Assembly: GCA_902462495.1 (NCBI GenBank)
Contig: CABQCC010000100.1
Span: 1-5,587 of the forward strand
Direction of reading: 5' to 3'
DNA from: an uncultured Eubacterium sp.
GTDB lineage: Bacteria; Bacillota; Clostridia; Oscillospirales; Acutalibacteraceae
DNA length: 5,587 bases
Made by a program: the position numbers and the translations under genes. Shown here piece after piece: positions 1-5,587 of the stretch (its first letter is position 1; each line of letters begins with the position of its first letter). The notes below the pieces were generated by a model that worked only from the letters and a program-made list of their open reading frames with translations, was not told where the DNA came from and ran no database searches.

Positions 1-47
1 GGAAGATGTACGATGGTACCTCGACTGAGCAAAAAACGAAAAACGCC

Positions 48-82
48 AAAAATGCTGTAAGCTCGATACTTACAGCATTTTT
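48..82. terminator. Bidirectional intrinsic terminator
   Basis: A perfect 14-bp inverted repeat (48-61 paired with 69-82) closes a 7-base loop (62-68). The arms begin with five A and end with five T, so a transcript from either strand would form a GC-containing hairpin followed by a U run. It most likely ends transcription of whatever gene lies to the left of the window, and it insulates the par operon from that side. No gene can be assigned to bases 1-47. Confidence 0.85.
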
Positions 83-85
83 AAA

Positions 86-215
86 ACCCCACCGTCAACA
101 CTTCGTGTTGCCACCGTCTCACCTACCGGTTCGGCCGGTGCTTCTGCATTAAAATGCAGAGGTCTCCACAGGAGACCCGCACCCCTTTTGCTAAAAGAGG
201 AGGCATAATTCGGTT
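86..215. repeat. Array of five consecutive stem-loops, probable dispersed intergenic repeat
   Basis: Five short inverted repeats follow one another with little spacer: 96-101/105-110 (6 bp, loop TTC), 125-129/135-139 (5 bp, loop TTCGG), 143-149/154-160 (7 bp, loop TAAA), 161-167/171-177 (7 bp, loop ACA) and 182-189/193-200 (8 pairs with one C/A mismatch). The mismatch becomes a G-U pair in RNA from the minus strand, so that strand folds without a break. CACCGTC occurs on both sides of the first hairpin (90-96 and 112-118). The stretch is richer in GC than the AT-rich sequence after it. This modular pattern resembles palindromic intergenic repeats scattered through clostridial genomes, but copy number cannot be seen here. 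No tandem-repeat or CRISPR spacing is present. It could instead be a structured non-coding RNA. Confidence 0.6.
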
Positions 216-258
216 GATTATTTAGGCGTGTTTCAGGAGCTTTATCGGCAGTCTGCAA

Positions 259-274
259 TGTTTCATATGAAACA
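259..274. promoter_or_regulatory. parS-like palindrome with altered centre
   Basis: TGTTTCATATGAAACA is a perfect 16-bp palindrome, extendable by two matching bases each side to 257-276. It equals the fully symmetric parS form TGTTTCACGTGAAACA except that the central CG is TA. It sits 34 bp (centre to centre) from the canonical parS at 293-308, on the same side of the parA promoter. It may be a second, weaker ParB site or an operator for another factor; sequence alone does not decide. Confidence 0.6.
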
Positions 275-292
275 TTCAAAGCCACATATTGA

Positions 293-308
293 TGTTTCAC
301 GTGGAACA
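293..308. promoter_or_regulatory. parS: parS centromere site (ParB/Spo0J binding site)
   Basis: TGTTTCACGTGGAACA is the reverse complement of TGTTCCACGTGAAACA, which matches the Bacillus subtilis parS consensus at every position. ParB dimers load here, bind CTP and slide as clamps onto flanking DNA; ParA then moves the complex. The site lies 17 bp upstream of the -35 box of the parA promoter, as expected for a chromosomal par locus, so ParB bound or spread here could also dampen parA transcription (inference). Confidence 0.93.
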
Positions 309-325
309 TACACCATATATTCACC

Positions 326-354
326 TTGATATATAATCGGTATAGTAGTATAAT
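326..354 (+). promoter_or_regulatory. Sigma-A promoter of the par operon
   Basis: A -35 box TTGATA (326-331) and a -10 box TATAAT (349-354) are separated by exactly 17 bp. Transcription would start near 361, giving a short leader of about 22 bases before the parA start codon. The leader holds the ribosome binding site GAGGTGA (372-378). It is the only clear promoter before parA. Confidence 0.8.
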
Positions 355-382
355 AATATCAGTAAACAAATGAGGTGACTTT

Positions 383-1144
383 ATGAGCAAAACTGTTGCA
401 ATTTTCAATCAAAAAGGCGGAGTCGGCAAAACCACAACCTGCGTTAATATGGCTGCCAGTTTGGGTCAAAAGGGCTATAAAACCCTGCTTATTGACATCG
501 ACCCACAAGGCAATTCCACATCAGGTGTCGGCATTGACAAAAGCGAAGTTGAGTTCAGCACATATGATGTGATGATTGGCGAGCAAACCGCCCGTTCCGT
601 TATGATTGAAACCGAGTTCAAAAATCTGTATATCCTCCCTGCCAATATGAACCTTGCAGGCGCAGAAGTTGAAATTGCAGAACTTGAAAACCGCAACAGC
701 GTGTTGAAGCGTTCAATCGCAACTCTTATTATGGAGTTCGACTATGTAATTATTGATTGTCCGCCGTCACTCGGCTTGCTTTCAATCAACGCACTTGTTG
801 CCGCAGATACGCTCATTGTTCCGCTTCAATGCGAATATTATGCACTTGAGGGACTCAGTCAACTCATTTCAACAGTTCGTACAATCAAACAACATTATAA
901 CGAACATCTTGAACTTGAGGGCGTCCTCTTTACAATGTATGACGGCAGATTGAGGCTCAACCAAATGGTAATTGACGAAGTGACTCAATACTTTCCGGGC
1001 AAGCCGTACAAAACGGCTATTCCTCGTTCCGTCAAGATTGCAGAAGCACCAAGCTTTGGCAAGCCTGTAATCTATTACGAAAAATATTCCAAACCGTCAT
1101 TCGCATACAAAAAATTTGTTGAAGAATTTTTGAAAAATCAATAA
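383..1144 (+). CDS. parA: Chromosome partitioning ATPase ParA (Soj)
   Basis: This is a 253-residue ParA/MinD-type ATPase, the usual length for Soj. It dimerises on ATP, binds the nucleoid non-specifically and is released when ParB stimulates hydrolysis, which moves newly replicated origins; Soj proteins also act on DnaA in related bacteria. The deviant Walker A motif KGGVGKTT is at residues 11-18 with the signature lysine K11 and catalytic lysine K16. The Walker A' segment LIDIDPQGN carries D38 and D40, and the Walker B-like segment VIIDCPPSLG carries D125. The late signature IPRSVKIAEAPSFGKPV starts near residue 213. Basic residues R189, R215 and K218 fall where Soj proteins contact DNA; K218 stands where B. 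subtilis has arginine. The ATG is set by GAGGTGA (372-378) with suitable spacing. It is the first gene of the par operon, with parS directly upstream. Confidence 0.97.
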   Translation: MSKTVAIFNQKGGVGKTTTCVNMAASLGQKGYKTLLIDIDPQGNSTSGVGIDKSEVEFSTYDVMIGEQTARSVMIETEFKNLYILPANMNLAGAEVEIAELENRNSVLKRSIATLIMEFDYVIIDCPPSLGLLSINALVAADTLIVPLQCEYYALEGLSQLISTVRTIKQHYNEHLELEGVLFTMYDGRLRLNQMVIDEVTQYFPGKPYKTAIPRSVKIAEAPSFGKPVIYYEKYSKPSFAYKKFVEEFLKNQ

Positions 1145-1182
1145 TACCAACCGCCTTAATATGAAAGTGATAGGGTGATGCT

Positions 1183-2661
1183 ATGAAAAAGCCTGTAACA
1201 GAAAAAACGATTGCAGTCATTTTTGAAGTGATTGCAGGACTTTTGTTGCTTATTAATTTAAGCAATGTTCTTGTCGGCATAAATTCTTACTTTGGAATAT
1301 TCAGTTCCTTATACTATATGCTGCCGTCGGTTCTCGGTTCTTTGCTGTTGCTTGTAATTATGCTTTCGAGAACCTCATCGCCAAGGTTAATTTCGGCACC
1401 GTTCTTTTTTATCGGCTTTGCCGACTTAGTGAAATTTGCATATTTTGCAATCATCAGAGCGCAGGTCGGCGATGATTGGATGGTTGCTTGTGCAATTAAA
1501 ATCTCCACACTTATTGTGTGCGGATTCATTTCGCAAGGGTGCTTTCAAAATAATAAAAAAATCAGATATTGCCTGTTTTTGCCCGTGCTTCCGGCAGTTT
1601 ATCAATCGCTGGTTGTTATTAATAAGCACGATGAAATTTTTACTTACGGCTTTGATGCGTACAATGATATGTCGTATTTTTTGAGGGTGATGGACGCAGG
1701 CGAATGTCTTGTTATTCTTGCGGTTGCACTCTTTGCGTTTTCTCAAACCGATTTGAGCAGGCTTGTGCAAAGCATAAATAATGTTTCAGTAAAACGAGAG
1801 CAGAAAGAGAGACCGATTGTAATTCCTCGTGTGGCTTGGCAGAAAAATCCAAGTTTGGATATTTCGCAAGAAAAGATAACGAACAAGGCAAGTTTTGCCG
1901 TTTCATTCGTGTTTTTTGCAATATCAATCATTATGCAATTTGTCATTGCGTTGGTCTTTGTTCTCGAAAATTGGTTTGATTTTGATAACAAGTTCCGTTT
2001 TGATTATATGCTTCATAGCGGAATTTCAAGCATACTCACATTTTTTATGATTTTACTTATCGGTGTAGAATCAGGCTTGTGTATCTACTATGCCGTTAAG
2101 GCTTCACAACGAACATTTATGTTGAGAGATACGACGGCGTACTTCATTTATGCACTCGTTTCGCACTTATTGCTCGGAATTATAATTCCCGAAGAGCTTA
2201 GCGGTATAGGCGAGGGTCTGTTTGAATGGCTCAGCGGATTTGCTGCGTATTTCTTTTCCGCTCCGATAATTCTTGTGCTTTTCATCGTGCTTATCAGTTT
2301 TGCACGGCGAGAACCTGTTTTTGATGCAAACGGCAATGCGGTGTACAGGCAGGAATACAGAGCGGTAATGTTTGTTTTATCGGTTTTGATTTTCTTGGGA
2401 GTCGGCATAGCGATAAGCGTATCGGAAATTACTTATTGCGGTTTTGATTATGGATTTGTGGATATGTTCGGGTGGAAAAGCGCTCCGATTTACTTGTACG
2501 GCGGATCGGGAATAGGTATCTTTTACTACAACATATTCAATGCGATAGTGATTATAAAATATATAGCATTGGGATTGGGTGTCGGTTGTGTAATCGAATC
2601 CGCCAACCGCAACAATTTCAAAATAGGAGGAAAATATGGCAAAAAAGTCAGGACTCGGTAA
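1183..2661 (+). CDS. Uncharacterised polytopic membrane protein within the par operon
   Basis: I do not recognise a family for this 492-residue protein. About twelve hydrophobic segments can be seen, roughly at residues 10-33, 43-61, 71-91, 100-120, 129-147, 168-187, 237-261, 281-305, 317-335, 350-374, 394-413 and 444-471. The longest polar loop (about 188-236) is rich in K and R and is probably cytoplasmic, as is the basic tail (residues 475-492). No transporter, kinase, protease or sortase motif stands out, and there is no cleavable signal peptide; the N terminus is short and basic, then hydrophobic. The ATG is preceded by GGGTGAT (1173-1179) at good spacing. The gene lies 38 bp after parA and overlaps parB by 26 bp, so it belongs to the same transcript. 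A role linked to chromosome partition or the membrane is only guilt by association. The real reading frame is well supported by length and hydrophobic pattern. Confidence 0.88.
   Translation: MKKPVTEKTIAVIFEVIAGLLLLINLSNVLVGINSYFGIFSSLYYMLPSVLGSLLLLVIMLSRTSSPRLISAPFFFIGFADLVKFAYFAIIRAQVGDDWMVACAIKISTLIVCGFISQGCFQNNKKIRYCLFLPVLPAVYQSLVVINKHDEIFTYGFDAYNDMSYFLRVMDAGECLVILAVALFAFSQTDLSRLVQSINNVSVKREQKERPIVIPRVAWQKNPSLDISQEKITNKASFAVSFVFFAISIIMQFVIALVFVLENWFDFDNKFRFDYMLHSGISSILTFFMILLIGVESGLCIYYAVKASQRTFMLRDTTAYFIYALVSHLLLGIIIPEELSGIGEGLFEWLSGFAAYFFSAPIILVLFIVLISFARREPVFDANGNAVYRQEYRAVMFVLSVLIFLGVGIAISVSEITYCGFDYGFVDMFGWKSAPIYLYGGSGIGIFYYNIFNAIVIIKYIALGLGVGCVIESANRNNFKIGGKYGKKVRTR
2625..2630 (+). 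promoter_or_regulatory. Strong parB ribosome binding site inside the upstream gene
   Basis: AGGAGG is a full Shine-Dalgarno core, five bases before the parB ATG at 2636. It lies within the last codons of the membrane protein gene, whose stop is at 2659-2661. It fixes the parB start, and ribosomes ending the upstream gene pass over it, which suggests coupled translation. Confidence 0.88.
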
Positions 2662-3481
2662 GGGCTTGGGTGCGTTGATGATTGAAAACAACACCGATTC
2701 GATGGTGTCAACAAGCACGCTCAACATCAACGAAATCACCCCGAACAAAGAACAGCCGAGAAAAACATTTGACGAAACGGCACTTGAAGAACTCGCCGAT
2801 TCCATTCGTCAGCACGGCGTGCTTCAACCGCTTTTGGTTAGACCGCTTACAAGCGGAGGCTATCAGCTTGTTGCAGGTGAGCGCCGATGGAGAGCGAGCC
2901 GTTTGGCAGAACTCAAGGAAGTTCCGGTAATCATCAAGGAACTTTCCGACACCGAGGCTATGGAAATAGCCATTATCGAAAACTTACAGCGTGAGGACCT
3001 CAACCCGATTGAAGAGGCGGAGGGGCTTCAGGCACTTATTGATAAATGCGGCTATACGCAGGAGCAGGTGGCAACTTCTGTCGGCAAGTCAAGACCGGCA
3101 ATCACCAACGCTTTGCGACTTCTCAAATTGCCTGAAGAGGTCAGAGAAATGGCGAAAGACGGCACAATCTCGGCAGGTCACGCAAGGGCACTTCTTGCGT
3201 TTGATAATCAGCCGATGATGATTGAATGTGCAAATCAAATTGTTTCAAAAAAACTCACCGTGCGTGATGTTGAAAAAATGGCGAAGCGTCCTGCCACGAG
3301 TTCAACAAAAACAAAAACCGCTCAAAGACGAGACAGTTTTTATGACGAGGTTGAACTTTCGCTCACCGAGGCACTCGGCACAAAGGTCAGAGTGTACAAC
3401 GGCAGAAATAAGGGAACGCTCGAAATTGAGTTTTACACCCTTGATGACCTAAAAAATATTGCAAATGCCATTGCAAAGTAA
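2636..3481 (+). CDS. parB: Chromosome partitioning protein ParB (Spo0J)
   Basis: This 281-residue ParB matches the chromosomal Spo0J family in length and layout. The N-terminal peptide GLGKGLGAL (residues 6-14) is the segment that stimulates ParA ATPase activity, with K9 as the likely key lysine. The CTP-binding ParB/Srx domain follows, with QPRKTF near 40-45, GERRWR at 81-86 and the ENLQREDLNPIEEA block at 115-128. A helix-turn-helix at about 141-163 (TQEQVATSVGKSRPAITNALRLL) recognises parS. GHARALL is at 181-187. A linker rich in S, T and K (about 213-230) leads to a C-terminal dimerisation domain. A cognate parS lies upstream of parA at 293-308. The start is set by AGGAGG. The first 26 bases overlap the membrane protein gene in another frame, so the conserved ParA-contacting peptide is partly overprinted. 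Confidence 0.97.
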   Translation: MAKKSGLGKGLGALMIENNTDSMVSTSTLNINEITPNKEQPRKTFDETALEELADSIRQHGVLQPLLVRPLTSGGYQLVAGERRWRASRLAELKEVPVIIKELSDTEAMEIAIIENLQREDLNPIEEAEGLQALIDKCGYTQEQVATSVGKSRPAITNALRLLKLPEEVREMAKDGTISAGHARALLAFDNQPMMIECANQIVSKKLTVRDVEKMAKRPATSSTKTKTAQRRDSFYDEVELSLTEALGTKVRVYNGRNKGTLEIEFYTLDDLKNIANAIAK

Positions 3482-3500
3482 TATAATATATATTTATAAA
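3471..3500 (+). promoter_or_regulatory. Possible promoter for serS
   Basis: TTGCAA (3471-3476) and TATAAA (3495-3500) are separated by 18 bp, across the parB stop codon and the AT-rich 40-bp gap before serS. The match is imperfect and the AT-rich composition raises the chance of a coincidence. No terminator separates parB from serS, so read-through from the par operon is equally possible. The gap is too short for a serine T-box leader. Confidence 0.3.
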
Positions 3501-3521
3501 TAACAAACAGGAGAAAAAATA

Positions 3522-4814
3522 ATGTTAGATATTAAATTTGTCAGAGAAAATCCCGATGTGGTTAAGAAAAACATCAAAAAGAAATTCCAAGACCACAAGC
3601 TTCATCTTGTAGACGAGGTTATTGAGCTTGACGAGGAACGCCGTCAGGTTATTGCGAGAGCAGACGAACTTCGTGCAAACAGAAACAAGATTTCAAAGGA
3701 AATCGGTGCTCTTATGGCACAGGGTAAAAAAGAAGAGGGAATGGCTCTCAAAGAAAAGGTTACCGCTCAGGCAAAGGAACTTGACGAACTTGCAGGCAAG
3801 GAAACCGAGCTTACAGAAGAAGTAACAAAAAGAATGATGATGATTCCGAACATCATTGATGAGTCTGTTCCGATTGGTAAGGACGACAGCGAAAATGTTG
3901 AAGTTCAGCGTTTCGGCGAGCCTGTTGTTCCCGATTTTGAAATTCCTTATCACACCGATATTATGGAATCGTTTGACGGCATTGATATGGAGGCAGCCGG
4001 CAGAGTTGCAGGCAACGGCTTCTACTATCTTATGGGCGATATCGCACGACTTCATTCTGCCGTTATCAGTTATGCCCGTGACTTTATGATTGACCGTGGT
4101 TTCACATATGTTGTGCCTCCGTTTATGATTCGCTCAAATGTTGTAACAGGCGTTATGAGTTTTGAGGAAATGGACGCAATGATGTACAAAATCGAGGGCG
4201 AGGACTTGTATCTTATCGGTACTTCCGAGCACTCAATGATTGGTAAATTTATCGACACTATCACACCGGAAGAGAAGCTTCCGCTCACCCTCACTTCGTA
4301 TTCTCCTTGCTTCCGTAAGGAAAAGGGTGCTCACGGTATTGAGGAGCGTGGTGTATACAGAATTCATCAGTTCGAGAAGCAGGAAATGGTTGTTGTCTGC
4401 AAGCCTGAAGAATCAAAGATGTGGTTCGACAAACTTTGGCAGAACACCGTTGATTTGTTCCGTTCACTCGATATTCCTGTAAGAACACTCGAATGTTGCT
4501 CTGGCGACCTTGCAGACCTCAAGGTTAAGTCGGTCGATGTTGAAGCGTGGTCACCAAGACAGAAGAAGTATTTTGAAGTCGGCTCATGCTCAAACCTTAC
4601 AGACGCACAGGCAAGACGCCTCAAGATTCGTGTTAAGGGCGAAAACGGCAACTACCTTGCTCACACTCTCAACAACACAGTTGTTGCTCCGCCGAGAATG
4701 CTCATTGCGTTCCTTGAAAACAACCTCAATGCAGACGGCACGGTTTCAATTCCTGAAGCACTCCGTATGTATATGGGCGGCAAGGACAAAATCGTTCCAA
4801 AGAAAGACTGTTGA
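3522..4814 (+). CDS. serS: Seryl-tRNA synthetase
   Basis: This class II aminoacyl-tRNA synthetase of 430 residues is close to the usual bacterial length and charges tRNA-Ser (and tRNA-Sec where present) with serine in the cytoplasm. The N terminus begins MLDIKFVRENPDVV, typical of the family, followed by a long charged coiled-coil arm (about 30-105) that grips the long variable arm of tRNA-Ser. Motif 1 lies near VVPPFMIRSNVVTG. The serine-pocket TSEH is at 234-237, where many bacteria have TAEV. Motif 2, with FRKE at 264-267, is followed by the flexible loop and RIHQFEKQEM. Motif 3 contains R392 in NNTVVAPPRMLIAFLENN, unlike the common NGSGLAVGRTLVAILEN form. The essential residues of both motifs remain. 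The start is supported by AGGAG (3509-3513). It lies 40 bp after parB, an arrangement I recall from other clostridial origin regions. Confidence 0.96.
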   Translation: MLDIKFVRENPDVVKKNIKKKFQDHKLHLVDEVIELDEERRQVIARADELRANRNKISKEIGALMAQGKKEEGMALKEKVTAQAKELDELAGKETELTEEVTKRMMMIPNIIDESVPIGKDDSENVEVQRFGEPVVPDFEIPYHTDIMESFDGIDMEAAGRVAGNGFYYLMGDIARLHSAVISYARDFMIDRGFTYVVPPFMIRSNVVTGVMSFEEMDAMMYKIEGEDLYLIGTSEHSMIGKFIDTITPEEKLPLTLTSYSPCFRKEKGAHGIEERGVYRIHQFEKQEMVVVCKPEESKMWFDKLWQNTVDLFRSLDIPVRTLECCSGDLADLKVKSVDVEAWSPRQKKYFEVGSCSNLTDAQARRLKIRVKGENGNYLAHTLNNTVVAPPRMLIAFLENNLNADGTVSIPEALRMYMGGKDKIVPKKDC

Positions 4815-4865
4815 TAAATTTCCTGAAACACGCCAAATTATAAATTAATAATTATTTATTTGAAT

Positions 4866-4914
4866 ATCCTTTTCGTTTTTTCTAAAACTAATAAAAAACG
4901 GAAAGGATTTTTTT
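4866..4914 (+). terminator. Terminator-like hairpin overlapping the rubrerythrin ribosome binding site
   Basis: A 16-bp stem (4866-4881 paired with 4893-4908, one G-U pair at 4873/4901) closes an 11-base loop and is followed by T residues up to 4914. This is the form of an intrinsic terminator and would end the serS transcript. The 3' arm contains AAAGGA (4902-4907), the only Shine-Dalgarno for the gene starting at 4915, and the T run is the spacer before its ATG. No clear promoter is seen between the serS stop and the hairpin, so rubrerythrin mRNA would have to carry this structure at its ribosome binding site. Confidence 0.75.
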
Positions 4915-5454
4915 ATGCACAGTATCAAGGGAACAAAAACCGAAGCAAATTTGATTGCTGCGTTCAACGGCGAAACACAGGCAAACACAAAGTACACGCT
5001 GTTTGCAACAAAGGCGAGAAATGACGGCTACAACGAGATTGCAAACATTTTTGAGCAGACCGCAAAAAACGAACTTGCCCACGCAAGATTGTGGTATAAA
5101 TATCTCCACAGCGATGAAATGCCCGATACACAAACAAATTTGACCGAAGCGGTAGACGGCGAAAATTTTGAATGGGTGAATATGTATCCAGAATTTTCAA
5201 AAACGGCATCGGAAGAGGGTTTCACGGAAATTGCAAAGCTCTTTGACCTTGTGGCAAAAGTGGAATCCCAGCACGAAAGCAAGTTCCGTCAGCTTTTGAC
5301 AGATGTGAAAAATCAAAAGGTATTTACCAAAGACGGCGAGGCAATTTGGATTTGTATGAACTGCGGTCATATCGTTGTCGGCAAGTCAGCACCCGAAGCT
5401 TGTCCGCTTTGCAAAGTGCCAAAGGCTTATTTTAAAGAATATAAAAATTCATAA
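4915..5454 (+). CDS. rbr: Rubrerythrin
   Basis: This 179-residue protein has the two-domain rubrerythrin layout: an N-terminal four-helix ferritin-like diiron domain and a C-terminal rubredoxin-like domain. Rubrerythrins reduce hydrogen peroxide in the cytoplasm of anaerobes, using electrons from rubredoxin or NADH-linked reductases. Candidate diiron ligands by family pattern are E20, E53, H56, E83, E86, E117 and H120 (ExxH), with the conserved tyrosines Y27 and Y91. The iron-sulfur-free Fe(Cys)4 site is formed by C147 and C150 (CMNC) and C163 and C166 (CPLC). All expected ligands are present, so the protein should be active. It is slightly shorter than the Desulfovibrio form (about 190 residues). 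The ATG is preceded by AAAGGA buried in a hairpin at 4866-4908, which may restrain translation. No terminator is seen before the downstream tRNA. Confidence 0.96.
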   Translation: MHSIKGTKTEANLIAAFNGETQANTKYTLFATKARNDGYNEIANIFEQTAKNELAHARLWYKYLHSDEMPDTQTNLTEAVDGENFEWVNMYPEFSKTASEEGFTEIAKLFDLVAKVESQHESKFRQLLTDVKNQKVFTKDGEAIWICMNCGHIVVGKSAPEACPLCKVPKAYFKEYKNS

Positions 5455-5469
5455 AAATAAAATTAATGC

Positions 5470-5498
5470 TTGACAAATGTAACTATCTTGGTTATAAT
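5470..5498 (+). promoter_or_regulatory. Consensus sigma-A promoter of the tRNA gene
   Basis: TTGACA (5470-5475) and TATAAT (5493-5498) are both perfect consensus boxes with a 17-bp spacer. Transcription would start near 5505, about seven bases before the mature tRNA end. A strong promoter of this kind is usual for stable RNA genes, and it begins 15 bp after the rubrerythrin stop codon. Confidence 0.93.
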
Positions 5499-5511
5499 AA
5501 GTCTTGCAATT

Positions 5512-5587
5512 GCGGATTTAGCTCATCCGGTAGAGCGTCACCTTGCCAAGGTGAAGGTAGCGAGTTCGAGTCTCGTAATCCGCTCCA
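5512..5587 (+). tRNA. tRNA-Gly (anticodon GCC)
   Basis: The 76-base cloverleaf is complete. The acceptor stem pairs GCGGATT with AATCCGC, the D stem pairs GCTC with GAGC, the anticodon stem pairs TCACC with GGTGA around the loop TTGCCAA, and the T stem pairs GCGAG with CTCGT (one G-U pair) around TTCGAGT. The anticodon GCC is at 5545-5547 and reads GGC and GGU glycine codons. U is the discriminator base before an encoded CCA, which ends exactly at the window edge. More tRNA genes could follow outside the window. Confidence 0.97.

Noticed and set aside
1..47. A possible gene tail, with one frame ending in TGA at 26-28, just before the terminator
   Set aside because: Only eight codons are visible and two other frames are also open for a while, so neither frame nor product can be assigned.
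70..408. A 112-codon open frame on the minus strand across the stem-loop array and parS
   Set aside because: It reads through hairpins, both parS-like sites, the parA promoter and the parA start. Its composition follows the repeat, and no ribosome binding site or protein family pattern supports it. Similar spurious proteins would arise wherever such a repeat lies.
1161..1178. A five-codon open frame (MKVIG then stop) in the gap between parA and the membrane gene
   Set aside because: It has no ribosome binding site of its own and overlaps the Shine-Dalgarno of the membrane gene; a leader peptide function cannot be supported.
3491..3502. Perfect palindrome TATTTATAAATA between parB and serS
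   Set aside because: It is short, made only of A and T in an AT-rich gap, has no loop or following T run, and is likely chance.
4815..4830. A TGAAACA half-site after serS resembling parS
   Set aside because: Only one half matches; the other half shares few bases with the consensus.
5161..5190. Possible loss of a diiron ligand in rubrerythrin at N89
   Set aside because: Alignment by the GE..E....Y pattern places the ligand glutamates at E83 and E86 and the conserved tyrosine at Y91, so N89 is not a ligand position and the set is complete.
5218..5233. A GTTTCACG stretch inside the rubrerythrin gene resembling parS
   Set aside because: About 10 of 16 positions match and the right half is lost; it is explained by the coding sequence.

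Overview
The window looks like a chromosomal, probably origin-proximal segment of an anaerobic Clostridia-type Firmicute, perhaps from the Ruminococcaceae/Oscillospiraceae-like gut lineages. The reasons are a chromosomal-type Soj/ParA and Spo0J/ParB pair, a parS site of the Bacillus subtilis type, strong AGGAGG-type ribosome binding sites, consensus sigma-A promoters, a rubrerythrin (typical of anaerobes), and a tRNA gene with encoded CCA. The genus assignment is inference; no rRNA gene is present.

Positions 1-382 contain no convincing gene. They hold a bidirectional intrinsic terminator (48-82), a compact array of five consecutive stem-loops (about 86-215) that looks like a dispersed intergenic repeat, a perfect parS-like palindrome with a TATATA-type centre (259-274), a canonical parS site (293-308), and a sigma-A promoter (326-354) that starts the par operon.

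Positions 383-3481 are the partition operon, with an unusual layout: parA (383-1144), a 492-residue polytopic membrane protein of no family I recognise (1183-2661), and parB (2636-3481). The membrane gene overlaps parB by 26 bp, and the parB Shine-Dalgarno lies inside the membrane gene, so the two are probably translationally coupled. ParA is the ATPase, ParB the CTP-dependent clamp that loads at parS, and the membrane protein is a candidate membrane-linked partner of the partition machinery (guilt by association only).

Positions 3522-4814 encode seryl-tRNA synthetase, with a motif 3 that differs from the common bacterial GSGLAVGR form. Between it and a rubrerythrin gene (4915-5454) is a 16-bp hairpin followed by a T run. 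Its 3' arm contains the rubrerythrin Shine-Dalgarno and its T run abuts the start codon, so it may be both a terminator and a translational control element. The window ends with a consensus promoter (5470-5498) driving tRNA-Gly(GCC) (5512-5587).

Most of this is housekeeping. The parts worth a second look are the membrane gene inserted in the parAB operon, the paired parS/parS-like sites, the stem-loop array, and the hairpin on the rubrerythrin start.
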